A stretch of DNA of 64,000 bases from contig NZ_FCOG02000001.1 in assembly GCF_001544975.2 (NCBI RefSeq), positions 62,001-126,000 of the forward strand, in the 5' to 3' direction. Source of the stretch: Caballeronia arationis. Its GTDB lineage: Bacteria > Pseudomonadota > Gammaproteobacteria > Burkholderiales > Burkholderiaceae. This document shows, in pieces, positions 1 through 8,523 of this stretch (positions within the stretch are counted from its first letter, which is position 1; every line of letters starts with the position of its first letter). The notes under the pieces are model-generated. The model was not told the DNA's origin. It worked only from the letters and a program-made list of their open reading frames with translations, and made no database searches. The position numbers and the translations under genes were made by a program.

Positions 1-262
1 CGTCTTCTCCGTCGATCAGCAGACGGCCCGCGGTCGGGAGTTCGATCATCGTGAGCTGGCGTGCGAGCGTCGACTTGCCGCAGCCCGATTCGCCGACCAC
101 GGCGAGCGTCTTGCCGCGTTCGAGCGCGAACGACACGCCGTTGAGCGCCTTCACCGTGCCCTGCGTGAACATGCTGCGCTTGACGCTATAGTGCTTCGCG
201 AGCTTGTCGGCGGCGAGGACGATGTCTTTGTTGTGAGTGAGGTCTTGAGGGACCGCGTTCAT
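1..262 (-). CDS. dppF: Dipeptide ABC transporter ATP-binding protein DppF (N-terminal part only)
   Basis: Partial gene: it starts at 262 and runs off the left edge, so only about 87 residues are visible. The translation begins MNAVPQDLT and carries a Walker A motif GESGCGKST near residues 58-66, typical of the second ATPase subunit of dipeptide/oligopeptide importers. It would hydrolyse ATP on the cytoplasmic side of the inner membrane together with DppD. A strong AGGAGG ribosome binding site lies just upstream, overlapping the dppD stop region; the gap to dppD is 10 bases, so the two are co-transcribed. Which peptide, or other substrate such as heme, is carried cannot be read from this fragment. 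Confidence 0.9.
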   Translation of the reverse strand, partial: MNAVPQDLTHNKDIVLAADKLAKHYSVKRSMFTQGTVKALNGVSFALERGKTLAVVGESGCGKSTLARQLTMIELPTAGRLLIDGED

Positions 263-272
263 CGCGCGCCTC

Positions 273-1253
273 CTAGGCTTCTACGGCCTGCATGTTGAGC
301 GGCTTGATGCAGCGCGCCCGCACGGCCGGGTCGTTCGGGTCGAGCTGGAACAGCGCCGGACGGCCTTTCCAGCAATCATCGACAGCATACTTGCATCGCG
401 GCGCAAAAAGACAGCCGCTCGGACGGTCGTCGCGTCCCGGCACCATGCCCGGCAACGCCGCGAGACGCTCGGCGCCGCGGCTGTGCTCGGGAATCGCGGC
501 GAGCAGCGCTTCCGTGTACGGATGATGCGGCTCGCTGAAGATCGTCGGCACGTAATTCGTCTCGATGATCTCGCCCGCGTACATCACAGCCACGCGCTGC
601 GCCACTTCCGACACAACGGCGAGATCGTGCGAGATCAGCACGAGCGCCATGCCGCGCTCCTTCTGCAACTGCACGAGCAGTTCCATGATCTGCGCCTGGA
701 TCGTGACGTCGAGCGCGGTGGTCGGCTCGTCGGCAATCAGAAGCTTCGGGTTGCACGCGACCGCCATTGCGATCATCACGCGCTGGTTCATGCCGCCCGA
801 CATCTGGTGCGGAAACGCATCGACGCGGCTCTTCGCGTCGGGAATCCCGACCTGGTCGAGCAGCTCCAGCGTGCGGCGGTTCAGCGCGTCGCCGCGCAGG
901 CCCTCGTGCAGCTTCAGCACTTCCTTGATCTGATAGCCGACGGTGTAGCTCGGATTCAGACTCGACAGCGCGTCCTGGAACACCATCGCGATGTCCTTGC
1001 CGATGATCCGGCGACGCTCGCGCGCCGACGCCTTCAGCAGATTCTTGCCGTCGAAGGTGATCTCGTCGGCGGTGACGACGCCCGGCGCATCGATCAGGCC
1101 CATCAGCGCCATCATCGTGACGCTCTTGCCCGAGCCGGATTCGCCGACCACGCCCACCACTTCGCCCGGCTTGACCGACAGGTCGATGCGGTCGACCGCC
1201 TGCGTGCCGCCAAAGCGAACTTCGAGATTGCGGATAGTCAGTAGATCGCTCAT
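273..1253 (-). CDS. dppD: Dipeptide ABC transporter ATP-binding protein DppD
   Basis: First ATPase subunit of the dpp importer, 326 residues from the ATG at 1253. An upstream in-frame extension exists but overlaps dppC, and [12 protein letters not shown] is the usual family start. Visible are Walker A GESGSGKS (residues 37-44), signature MSGGMNQR, Walker [13 protein letters not shown], and a cysteine-containing C-terminal segment (SGCLFAPRC ... CW ... ARC) typical of the oligopeptide/dipeptide ATPase C-terminal domain. The start lies one base after the dppC stop, indicating tight translational coupling. Confidence 0.93.
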   Translation of the reverse strand: MSDLLTIRNLEVRFGGTQAVDRIDLSVKPGEVVGVVGESGSGKSVTMMALMGLIDAPGVVTADEITFDGKNLLKASARERRRIIGKDIAMVFQDALSSLNPSYTVGYQIKEVLKLHEGLRGDALNRRTLELLDQVGIPDAKSRVDAFPHQMSGGMNQRVMIAMAVACNPKLLIADEPTTALDVTIQAQIMELLVQLQKERGMALVLISHDLAVVSEVAQRVAVMYAGEIIETNYVPTIFSEPHHPYTEALLAAIPEHSRGAERLAALPGMVPGRDDRPSGCLFAPRCKYAVDDCWKGRPALFQLDPNDPAVRARCIKPLNMQAVEA

Positions 1254-1254
1254 G

Positions 1255-2175
1255 TCATGCCATCCGTTTGAGTTTCGGATCGAGCGCATCGCGCAGCCCG
1301 TCGCCGAGGAGGTTGATGACGAGCACCGAGACCAGGATCGAGAGACCCGGCATCGTGACGATCCACCAGGCGCTTTCGATGTAGTCGCGCGCCGAGGCGA
1401 GCATCGCGCCCCACTCCGCGGCCGGCGGCTGAACGCCCAGGCCGAGAAAGCCGAGGGCGGCGGCGTCGAGGATCGCGGAGGAAAAGCCCAGCGTGGCCTG
1501 CACGATCAGCGGTGCCGCGCAGTTTGGCAGCACCTGCGAGAACATGAGCCGCACCGTGCCCGCGCCCGCGACGCGCGATGCCGTCACGTATTCCTTCTGC
1601 AGTTCGCCGAGCGCCGACGCGCGCGTGAGCCGCACGTAACCCGGCAGCGCGACGATCGCGATTGCGAGCATCGTGTTGACGAGTCCCGGTCCGATGATCG
1701 CGACGACAGCCACCGCCAGCAACAGCGACGGCAGCGCAAGCAGCACGTCCATCACGCGCATGATCGGCGTGTCGAGCCAGTTGAAGAACGCGGCGCAGAG
1801 GCCGAGCACGACGCCCGGAATCAGCGCGAGCACGACCGACACGAAGCCGATCCAGAACGATAGCCGCGCTCCGTACATCAGGCGCGAGAGGATGTCGCGG
1901 CCGGCTTCGTCGGTGCCGAGCAGGAACTGATGATTGCCGCCTTGAATCCACGCGGGCGGAATCTTGACGTAGTCGCGATATTGCTCGATCGGGCTATGAG
2001 GCGCGATCAGCGGCGCGAAGATCGCGACGAAGATCAGCACGAGCACGATCAAACCGGCCACGACGGCGCCGCGATTGCGCGAAAAGTTCGCCCAGAACTC
2101 GCGGCCCGCGACGAGGCGTCCGCTCGGCGGCGGCGTGACGGCTTGCGGGGGGAGATTGTTTTGGATGTCGGCCAT
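1255..2175 (-). CDS. dppC: Dipeptide ABC transporter permease DppC
   Basis: Inner-membrane permease, 306 residues. The N-terminal cytoplasmic tail (about 40 residues, proline-rich) is followed by the first TM helix ([18 protein letters not shown]), the periplasmic N-terminal DppC/OppC-C domain, and a five-helix transport core with the EAA-type loop ([19 protein letters not shown]). Two adjacent ATGs (2178 and 2175) are possible; GGGAGG is better spaced for the second. It pairs with DppB to form the transmembrane channel. Confidence 0.92.
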   Translation of the reverse strand: MADIQNNLPPQAVTPPPSGRLVAGREFWANFSRNRGAVVAGLIVLVLIFVAIFAPLIAPHSPIEQYRDYVKIPPAWIQGGNHQFLLGTDEAGRDILSRLMYGARLSFWIGFVSVVLALIPGVVLGLCAAFFNWLDTPIMRVMDVLLALPSLLLAVAVVAIIGPGLVNTMLAIAIVALPGYVRLTRASALGELQKEYVTASRVAGAGTVRLMFSQVLPNCAAPLIVQATLGFSSAILDAAALGFLGLGVQPPAAEWGAMLASARDYIESAWWIVTMPGLSILVSVLVINLLGDGLRDALDPKLKRMA

Positions 2176-2259
2176 CATGCCTCCCGCCGAGCCGTCTCAA
2201 GGGAGACATGCGCCCCCTTGGGGGGCAGCGAACGAATGTGAGCGTGGGGGTACATGTTT

Positions 2260-3270
2260 TTACCTCGTGTGGCGAATGCGCGGGTTCAACACGCCGTAGA
2301 GCAGATCGACGACCAGATTCACCAGAATCACGAGCGTCGCGATCATCAGGATGCCGCCCTGCACGACCGGATAATCGCGCCGGGAGATGGCGTCGATCAG
2401 CCACTTGCCGACGCCCGGCCACGAGAACAGCGTTTCGGTCAGCACGGCGCCCGCGAGCAGCGTGCCGACCTGCAGGCCGATCACGGTGACGACGGGAATC
2501 AGCGCGTTGCGCAGCGCATGCACGACCACGACCCGCGCGGGCGCGAGACCCTTCGCGCGCGCTGTGCGGATGTAGTCCTCGCGCAGCACTTCGAGCATCG
2601 ACGAACGCGTCATGCGCGCGATCACCGCGAGCGGGATCGTGCCGAGCACGATGGTCGGCAGGATCAGGTGGCTCACGGCCGACCTGAACGCGCCTTCGTC
2701 GGTGGAGAAGAGCGCGTCCCACAGCATGAAGCCCGTGACGTGCGGAATGTCGTATTCGACCGCAATGCGGCCCGACACCGGCGTCCAGCCGAGCTTCGCG
2801 GAGAAGAACATGATGAGGATCAAGCCCCACCAGAAGATCGGCATCGAATAGCCGGTGAGCGCCGTGCCCATCACGCCGTGATCGACGACGGTGCCGCGCC
2901 TCAGTGCCGCGATCACGCCCGCCGGAAGGCCGACCACGAGCGCGAAGATCATCGCGCAGATCGACAGCTCGACGGTGGCGGGAAAGCGCGCCATGAACTC
3001 GCCCATCACGCTCGTGTTCGTGATGATCGACATGCCGAGGTCGCCCTTCAGCGCATGTCCGACGTAGTGGAGATATTGAAGCGGCAACGGCTGGTCGAGC
3101 CCGAGCCGCTTCATTGCTTCGGCGTGTGCCGCCGGGTCCACGCCGCGCTCGCCCATCATCACTTCGATGGGGTCGCCCGGGATCAGGTGGATGAGTGCGA
3201 ACGCGAGGATCGTGATGCCGATGAACGTCGGAATCACCATCCCAATGCGCCGCAAAACGAATCGGAACAT
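2260..3270 (-). CDS. dppB: Dipeptide ABC transporter permease DppB
   Basis: Inner-membrane permease of 336 residues, a normal length for DppB. The N-terminus (MFRFVLRRIGMVIPTFIGI) is the conserved first helix of OppB/DppB proteins, followed by the GDP motif in HLIPGDPIEVMMGERG. The EAA loop is seen at MLEVLREDYIRTARAKGLA. It partners DppC; an 84-base spacer separates it from dppC. It follows dppA after a spacer with a hairpin (3303-3331). Confidence 0.93.
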   Translation of the reverse strand: MFRFVLRRIGMVIPTFIGITILAFALIHLIPGDPIEVMMGERGVDPAAHAEAMKRLGLDQPLPLQYLHYVGHALKGDLGMSIITNTSVMGEFMARFPATVELSICAMIFALVVGLPAGVIAALRRGTVVDHGVMGTALTGYSMPIFWWGLILIMFFSAKLGWTPVSGRIAVEYDIPHVTGFMLWDALFSTDEGAFRSAVSHLILPTIVLGTIPLAVIARMTRSSMLEVLREDYIRTARAKGLAPARVVVVHALRNALIPVVTVIGLQVGTLLAGAVLTETLFSWPGVGKWLIDAISRRDYPVVQGGILMIATLVILVNLVVDLLYGVLNPRIRHTR

Positions 3271-3302
3271 GGTCGTCTCTTTGGGGGAGGAAAAATGCGA
3301 AC

Positions 3303-3331
3303 GGCGACGCGGGCTCGTGACCCTTGTCGCC
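3303..3331 (-). terminator. Intercistronic hairpin between dppA and dppB (attenuator or processing site)
   Basis: On the minus strand GGCGAC-AA-GGG, a 7-base loop, CCC-GC-GTCGCC form an interrupted 9-pair stem. A TTTTT run follows about 8 bases later. It sits 53 bases after the dppA stop and before dppB. Such hairpins often let the binding-protein mRNA accumulate above the permease mRNA. Partial termination is inferred from position and structure only. Confidence 0.45.
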
Positions 3332-3383
3332 GGACCTTTTCGACTAGTTATGAGTTAGTGCAAAAAGCGTACCGCTCTCAAGC

Positions 3384-5015
3384 TTACTGCATGCCGACGC
3401 CGTCGAAACGGACGTAGCCGAGCGGCTCGATCTTCATGCCCGTCACCTTCTTGCTGACCGGCTGGTAGACGGTCGAGTGCGCGATCGGCGAAAACGGCAG
3501 TTGCTGGCCGAAGATCTGCTGTGCGTCGGTGTACGCCTTCGTGCGTTGCGCGACGTCGTTGGTCACGCGGCCCTTGGAGACGAGGTCGTCGAACGGCTTG
3601 TAGCACCACTTCGAGAAGTTGCTGCCCTTCACCGCGTCGCAGCCGAGCAGCGTGCCGAGCCAGTTGTCGGGGTCGCCGTTGTCGCCCGTCCAGCCGATCA
3701 GGAGCGCGTCGTGCTCGCCCGCGTGCGCGCGCTTCAGGTACTCGCCCCATTCATACGAGACGATGTTCGCCTTCACGCCGATCTTCGCCCAGTCGGCCTG
3801 GATCATCTCCGCCATCAGGCGCGCGTTCGGGTTGTACGCGCGCTGGACCGGCATCGCCCACAGCGTGATTTCGAAGCCGTTCGGGAAGCCTGCCTTCGCG
3901 AGCAGTTCCTTCGACTTCGCGGTGTCGTAGGCCTGCGCCTTCAGGTTCTTGTCGTAGGACCACTGCGTCGGCGGCATCGGGGCGGTGGCTGCCTGGCCCG
4001 CGCCCTGATACACCGATTCGATGATCGCCTTCTTGTTGATCGCCATGTCGAGCGCGCGGCGCACGTCGGTGTTGCCGAGGTTCTTCTTCGTCACGTTGTA
4101 CGCGACGTAGCCCTCGTTGAAACCCGGCTGCGACGGCGTGTCCAGATTCGATGCGGCCTTCAGCGTCTCGATGTCGCCCGGACGCGGATAGCTCATCACC
4201 TGGCACTCGTTGTTCTTCATCTTCTGCACGCGCACGGCGGCGTCCGGCGTGATCGAGAAGATCAGCTTCGACACCTTCACTTCGCTCGGCTTCCAGTAGT
4301 CCGGGTTGCCATCGAAGCGGATCGTCGCGTCCTTCGTGTAGCTGCGGAAGATGAACGGGCCCGTGCCGACCGGATACTGGTTGATGTCGGCGGCCTTGCC
4401 GTCCTTCAGCAGCTTGTCGGTGTACTCGGCCGAGAGGATCGACGCGTATTCCATCGCCAGGTTCTGGATGAACGGCGCGTTGACTTCCTTCAGGGTGAAC
4501 TTGACCGTGTACGGATCGACCTTTTCGACCTTCGTGATCAGCTTGTCGAGGCCCATGTCGGTGAAGTACGGGAACTGCACGGCGTACGCCTTGCGGAACG
4601 GCTGGTTCGGATCGAGCATGCGGTTGAACGTGAAGAGCACGTCATCCGCGTTGAATTCGCGCGTCGGCTTGAAGAACGACGTCGTCTGGAACTTCACGCC
4701 GTGGCGCAGATGGAAGGTGTAAGTCAGTCCGTCGGACGAGACTTCCCACTTTTCCGCGAGACCGGGCTCGACTTTCGTGCCGCCGCGCTCGAATTCGACG
4801 AGGCGGTTGTACACGGTGAACGTGTTCGCGGTGAAATCGACGCCCGTCGTGTATTGAGCGGGATCGAAACCGGCCGGGCTGCCTTCCGAGCAATACACGA
4901 GCGTCTTGTTCGGGATTGCGGCGTTGGCGGCGGTCGCTGCAAAGAGCGATGCCGTGACGGCGGCGCCTACGAGCATCGACACACGAGCGGCTCGCAACAG
5001 GCCATCTTTTTTCAT
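3384..5015 (-). CDS. dppA: Periplasmic dipeptide-binding protein DppA
   Basis: Substrate-binding protein of the SBP_bac_5 family, 543 residues. The start at 5015 (MKKDGLLRAARVS) follows a GAGGAAAC ribosome binding site and opens a clear Sec signal peptide: basic N-region, hydrophobic core, cleavage near ATAANA-A. The mature protein begins LVYCSEGSPAGFDPA, typical for DppA. Conserved family features include LAEKWEVSSDGLTYTFHLR and FNADDVLFTFNRM. A longer in-frame extension upstream lacks a signal-compatible start and is ignored. It heads the operon and delivers peptide to DppBC. Confidence 0.94.
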   Translation of the reverse strand: MKKDGLLRAARVSMLVGAAVTASLFAATAANAAIPNKTLVYCSEGSPAGFDPAQYTTGVDFTANTFTVYNRLVEFERGGTKVEPGLAEKWEVSSDGLTYTFHLRHGVKFQTTSFFKPTREFNADDVLFTFNRMLDPNQPFRKAYAVQFPYFTDMGLDKLITKVEKVDPYTVKFTLKEVNAPFIQNLAMEYASILSAEYTDKLLKDGKAADINQYPVGTGPFIFRSYTKDATIRFDGNPDYWKPSEVKVSKLIFSITPDAAVRVQKMKNNECQVMSYPRPGDIETLKAASNLDTPSQPGFNEGYVAYNVTKKNLGNTDVRRALDMAINKKAIIESVYQGAGQAATAPMPPTQWSYDKNLKAQAYDTAKSKELLAKAGFPNGFEITLWAMPVQRAYNPNARLMAEMIQADWAKIGVKANIVSYEWGEYLKRAHAGEHDALLIGWTGDNGDPDNWLGTLLGCDAVKGSNFSKWCYKPFDDLVSKGRVTNDVAQRTKAYTDAQQIFGQQLPFSPIAHSTVYQPVSKKVTGMKIEPLGYVRFDGVGMQ

Positions 5016-5519
5016 GTTTCCTCCAGGTTCGGTGCTGGCTTTGTTCCAGCGTGACGCGATATTACTGAGCTTTACCGACCCGAACAAGGCAGCGGATTTC
5101 GCGTGAAATCCGCAGTGACCTGTCCTGGCGCGGCAAAGTACGGCTAACAGGGCGATGTGCGAAACATACGCGGTGAATGCCGTCCGGCTCCGGGTCTTCC
5201 GCGCGTGGCGTTTTTCCGCGGGCATCTGTAAGGAACGCTTTCTTATCGAAGATTTTCAAGCGCCCCGGTGCGCGGATAGGTGCGCGAAAAACGGGCTCGA
5301 CGGCGAATTCGGGCGCTACCGTAGCACGAACAAATTACGCGCGTGCGGTTGATTTTTCGAGGATTTTTTCGTGGCAGCGCTTTTCGATACGGTTGTGTTA
5401 TCGACGATGCGCGGAGGTGATAGGTCGGAGCGCGAAATATCGGTTGCGGCGTGCGATACGACGGGCTGAAAAAGTGAAACGAGCGGGGGAATTGGAACGG
5501 AAACGAGAGAACACAGGAA
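5016..5519. other. Intergenic region upstream of dppA
   Basis: About 500 bases with no convincing gene; the small frames here have no ribosome binding site or recognisable protein. The region is locally richer in A+T than its neighbours (runs such as GATTTTTCGAGGATTTTTTC) and should hold the dpp promoter and leader. I could not pick a promoter with confidence. Confidence 0.4.
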
Positions 5520-5541
5520 CCGCGCGGCGAACGCCGCGCGG
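5520..5541 (-). terminator. Hairpin downstream of metF
   Basis: A perfect 10-base-pair GC-rich inverted repeat (CCGCGCGGCG, AA loop, CGCCGCGCGG) lies 17 bases after the metF stop. On the minus strand it is followed by a weakly U-rich stretch (TTCCTGTGTTCTC) rather than a clean U tract, so termination efficiency is uncertain. Confidence 0.5.
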
Positions 5542-5558
5542 GCAAAACTGGCAGTGCG

Positions 5559-6398
5559 TCAAACCCCTTTCAGATTCAACCGCTCACAAATCGTCTTCGT
5601 CGCAGCCGCGCCGTTCAGCGTATAGAAATGCAGCCCCGGCGCACCTTCGTCGATGAGGCGGCGACACAAATCCGTCACCACATCCAGTCCGAAATTGCGA
5701 ATCGCCTCGCGGTCGTCGCCATAGCTTTCCAGCCGGCGCGCGATCCACTTCGGCACTTCCGCGCCGCACATCTCCGAAAAACGCATTAGCTGCGTGAAGT
5801 TCGTGATCGGCATCACGCCGGGCACGATCGGCACATCGACACCCAGCTTGCGCGCTTCGTCGATGAACCGGAAATACGCGTCGCCGTTATAAAAGTACTG
5901 CGTGATCGCCGAGTTCGCGCCCGCCTGCACCTTGCGCACGAAGTTCTCGAGATCGCTCTTGGGCGTTCGCGCCTGCGGGTGATATTCCGGATACGCGGCC
6001 ACTTCGATGTTGAACCAGTCGCCATGTTCCGCGCGGATGAAGCTCACCAACTCCGACGCGTAGCGCAGTTCGCCGACCTCGCCCATGCCCGAAGGCAAAT
6101 CGCCGCGCAGCGCGACAATATGGCGAATGCCGTTTTCCCGGTACTGTCCGAGGATCGCCTTGAGGCTCTCCTTCGACGACCCGATGCACGACAGATGCGG
6201 CGCCGCCTCCAGTCCTTCCTGCTTCATCTCGAGCACGGTGTCGAGCGTGCCTTGCTGCGTCGAGCCGCCCGCGCCGAACGTCACGGAGACGAACTTCGGC
6301 TTGAGAAGCGCGAGTTGCGCGCGCGAAGCGCGTAGTTTGTCGACGCCTTCCTGCGTTTTCGGCGGGAAGAATTCGAATGAAAGTTCGATCGGTTTCAT
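5559..6398 (-). CDS. metF: 5,10-methylenetetrahydrofolate reductase MetF
   Basis: FAD-dependent reduction of methylene-THF to methyl-THF, the methyl donor for methionine synthesis; cytoplasmic TIM-barrel enzyme. 279 residues from ATG 6398 (MKPIELSFEFFPPKT), a family start with the catalytic-region motif SFEFFPPKT; a TTG nine bases upstream is a less likely start. Other MetF signatures are FVSVTFGAGGS, ALRGDLP, and the ALRGD-to-YPE pattern (AAYPEYHP). It is the last gene of ahcY - 4-TM protein - metF, tying folate-derived methyl supply to SAH recycling and so placed under the SAH riboswitch. Confidence 0.95.
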   Translation of the reverse strand: MKPIELSFEFFPPKTQEGVDKLRASRAQLALLKPKFVSVTFGAGGSTQQGTLDTVLEMKQEGLEAAPHLSCIGSSKESLKAILGQYRENGIRHIVALRGDLPSGMGEVGELRYASELVSFIRAEHGDWFNIEVAAYPEYHPQARTPKSDLENFVRKVQAGANSAITQYFYNGDAYFRFIDEARKLGVDVPIVPGVMPITNFTQLMRFSEMCGAEVPKWIARRLESYGDDREAIRNFGLDVVTDLCRRLIDEGAPGLHFYTLNGAAATKTICERLNLKGV

Positions 6399-6431
6399 GA
6401 TGATCAATGTACGGGCGACATAGACGTCACG

Positions 6432-6785
6432 TCACCCGAAGTTGCGCTGCCCGAAGATCAGCGCCGACAGCAGCCACGACACGATGCTGTAGAGAATCGA
6501 ACCGAAGAACGCCGACCAGAATCCCGACACCTCGAAGCCTTTCAGCAGCGTCGCGCACAGCCAGAAACAGAGCGCGTTCACGACGAGGATGAAGAACCCG
6601 AGCGTGAGCACCGTCACTGGCAGCGTCAAGAGGATCAGCACCGGGCGCAGTACCGCGTTGATCAGGCCCAGCACGATCGCGACGATCAGCGCCGTGCCGA
6701 AATTGCGAATGTGGATCGACGGCACGAGATAGGTGATGATCAGGAGCGCGAGCGCATTGATCAGCCAGGTCAGCAGCACGGTCAT
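6432..6785 (-). CDS. Small four-helix membrane protein, phage-holin-4-like (YvlD-type)
   Basis: 117 residues, almost entirely hydrophobic, with about four TM helices: MTVLLTWLINALALLIITYL, TALIVAIVLGLINAVL, LTLPVTVLTLGFFILVVNALCFWL and FGSILYSIVSWLLSALIF. The pattern NAVLRPVLILLTLPVTVLTLG is characteristic of the family annotated as phage holin family / YvlD. No lytic role is implied; most chromosomal members have unknown function. It sits between ahcY and metF on the same strand, a conserved-looking position that may give it a link to the methyl cycle or simply shared transcription. Confidence 0.75.
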   Translation of the reverse strand: MTVLLTWLINALALLIITYLVPSIHIRNFGTALIVAIVLGLINAVLRPVLILLTLPVTVLTLGFFILVVNALCFWLCATLLKGFEVSGFWSAFFGSILYSIVSWLLSALIFGQRNFG

Positions 6786-6828
6786 CGATGATTCTCCGGT
6801 GAATTGTTGTCTACGGCATTCGTGAATA

Positions 6829-6855
6829 CGGGCGAAGGCTTGCCGCCCTCGCCCG
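6829..6855. other. Intercistronic hairpin between ahcY and the 4-TM gene
   Basis: CGGGCGAAGGC pairs with GCCCTCGCCCG (11 pairs, one G-U on one strand) around a 5-base loop. A run of five T follows on the plus strand, where no gene needs terminating; on the coding (minus) strand the run precedes the stem. More likely an RNA-stability or weak pause element than a terminator. Confidence 0.35.
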
Positions 6856-6888
6856 CTTTTTGCCTACGTCGGCGCTACCGTAAACCGC

Positions 6889-8310
6889 TTAATAACGGTA
6901 GTGGTTCGGCTTGAACGGGCCGTTCCTGTCGACGCCGATATAGCCCGCCTGTTCTTCCGACAGCACGGTCAGGTCCGCACCGATGCGCGACAGGTGCAGG
7001 CGCGCGACCTTTTCGTCGAGATGCTTCGGCAGCACGTAGACCTTGTTCTCGTACTCGCCGCCGCGCGTGAACAGTTCGATCTGCGCGAGCGTCTGGTTCG
7101 TGAACGAGTTCGACATCACGAACGACGGGTGGCCGGTCGCGCAGCCGAGGTTCACGAGGCGCCCTTCGGCCAGCAGGATGATGCGCTTGCCGTCCGGGAA
7201 AATGATGTGGTCGACTTGCGGCTTGATGTTGTCCCACGTGTACTGGCGCGTCGACGCGACGTCGATTTCCGAATCGAAGTGGCCGATGTTGCAGACGATC
7301 GCGTTGTTGCGCATCGCCTTCATGTGATCGTGGGCGATCACATGATAGTTGCCGGTGGCCGTCACGAAGATGTCGGCCTTGTCGGCGGCATATTCCATCG
7401 TCACGACGCGATAGCCTTCCATCGCCGCCTGCAGCGCGCAGATCGGATCGATTTCCGTGACCCACACGGTCGCGCCCAGGCCGCGCAGCGATTGCGCGCA
7501 GCCCTTGCCCACGTCGCCGTAACCCGCGACGACCGCGATCTTGCCCGCGATCATCACGTCCGTGGCGCGCTTGATGCCGTCGACGAGCGACTCGCGGCAG
7601 CCGTACAGGTTGTCGAACTTCGACTTCGTGACCGAATCGTTGACGTTGATCGCCGGGAACGGCAGGCGTCCTTCCTTTTCCATCTGGTACAGGCGATGCA
7701 CGCCGGTCGTGGTTTCTTCGGTCACGCCCTGGATGTGTTTCAGGCGCGTCGAGTACCACACCGGATCTGCGTCCAGATGCTTCGCGATCGACTTGTACAG
7801 CGCGACTTCTTCTTCGTTCGTCGGCTTTGCGATGACCGAGCGGTCCTTTTCGGCCTTCGAGCCCAGAATCAGCAGGAGCGTGGCGTCGCCGCCATCGTCG
7901 AGGATCATGTTGGCGAATTCGCCGTTCGGCCATTCGAAGATGCGGTGCGAGAACTCCCAGTATTCGTCGAGCGATTCGCCCTTGAACGCGAACACCGGCG
8001 TGCCACCCGCGGCGATAGCGGCGGCGGCGTGATCCTGCGTCGAGAAGATGTTGCACGATGCCCAGCGCACGTCGGCGCCGAGCGCCCTGAGCGTTTCGAT
8101 CAGGACGCCCGTCTGGATCGTCATATGCAGCGAACCGGCGACGCGCGCGCCCTTCAGCGGCTGCTGCGTCTTGTACTCTTCGCGCGTCTGCATGAGACCG
8201 GGCATTTCCGTCTCGGCGATGTTGAGTTCCTTGCGGCCCCAGGCGGCAAGCGCCATGTCGGCGACGACGTAATCGTTGGAAGTCTTGGAATCGATGACTG
8301 CGGCGTTCAT
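6889..8310 (-). CDS. ahcY: S-adenosylhomocysteine hydrolase AhcY
   Basis: Converts S-adenosylhomocysteine to homocysteine plus adenosine; NAD-dependent, cytoplasmic. 473 residues, the long proteobacterial form. Start ATG 8310 follows GGAGG by 5 bases; a GTG directly before it gives one extra residue and is less likely. Visible motifs: the NAD-binding Rossmann loop [11 protein letters not shown], the substrate region [32 protein letters not shown], and the C-terminal KPNHYRY that completes the partner subunit's NAD site. It is the first gene behind an SAH riboswitch, so high SAH should turn on its own removal. Confidence 0.97.
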   Translation of the reverse strand: MNAAVIDSKTSNDYVVADMALAAWGRKELNIAETEMPGLMQTREEYKTQQPLKGARVAGSLHMTIQTGVLIETLRALGADVRWASCNIFSTQDHAAAAIAAGGTPVFAFKGESLDEYWEFSHRIFEWPNGEFANMILDDGGDATLLLILGSKAEKDRSVIAKPTNEEEVALYKSIAKHLDADPVWYSTRLKHIQGVTEETTTGVHRLYQMEKEGRLPFPAINVNDSVTKSKFDNLYGCRESLVDGIKRATDVMIAGKIAVVAGYGDVGKGCAQSLRGLGATVWVTEIDPICALQAAMEGYRVVTMEYAADKADIFVTATGNYHVIAHDHMKAMRNNAIVCNIGHFDSEIDVASTRQYTWDNIKPQVDHIIFPDGKRIILLAEGRLVNLGCATGHPSFVMSNSFTNQTLAQIELFTRGGEYENKVYVLPKHLDEKVARLHLSRIGADLTVLSEEQAGYIGVDRNGPFKPNHYRY

Positions 8311-8345
8311 CACGCCCTCCTTTCTAAATAAGCTAGAAATGTTGA

Positions 8346-8465
8346 CGTGAGCGCCGTTCGATGCGGCGGGTCAACGAGCGCTTAACACGCCTTCGAACCG
8401 TCCGGATTGAATGCTCCGAGCCTGGCGGCTTCGCTGATGCTGAAACCGTCGCAACGCTCCTCGGA
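8346..8465 (-). promoter_or_regulatory. S-adenosylhomocysteine (SAH) riboswitch
   Basis: On the minus strand the leader contains, in order, TCCGAGGAGCGTTGCGACGG (from 8465), GCCAGGCTCGGA, and AACGGCGCTCACG (ending at 8346). These are the conserved blocks of the SAH riboswitch: the GAGGAGCG core, the CCGAG/CTCGG pairing that closes P1, and the 3' GGCGCTC segment that pairs back with the GAGCG core as the pseudoknot. The aptamer lies 35 bases before the ahcY start. This class is established as activating ahcY-type genes on SAH binding. Motif match by eye; not folded computationally. Confidence 0.92.
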
Positions 8466-8476
8466 AGCGAATGGCG

Positions 8477-8482
8477 ATTGTA
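8477..8482 (-). promoter_or_regulatory. Probable -10 element of the ahcY operon
   Basis: TACAAT on the minus strand, 11 bases upstream of the first riboswitch base, which would start transcription just before the aptamer. No good -35 match stands at 17 bases (TCAAAC), so this rests on the -10 and the spacing to the riboswitch. Confidence 0.45.
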
Positions 8483-8523
8483 GCAAAAATGCGCGGCGTG
8501 TTTGAGGGCGCGAAGCGCGCCGC

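Noticed and set aside
2254..3417. Long open frame antisense to dppB
   Set aside because: Arg/His/Asp-rich translation typical of the antisense of a GC-rich gene; dppB on the other strand is clear.
3477..5054. 525-codon plus-strand frame opposite dppA
   Set aside because: Shadow of dppA; no family resemblance and biased Arg/Val/Asp composition.
6829..6860. Hairpin plus T run as a plus-strand terminator
   Set aside because: There is no plus-strand gene here to terminate; on the transcribed strand the T run is missing.
6901..8331. 476-codon plus-strand frame opposite ahcY
   Set aside because: Mirror frame of a highly conserved enzyme and extends into the riboswitch; not a gene.
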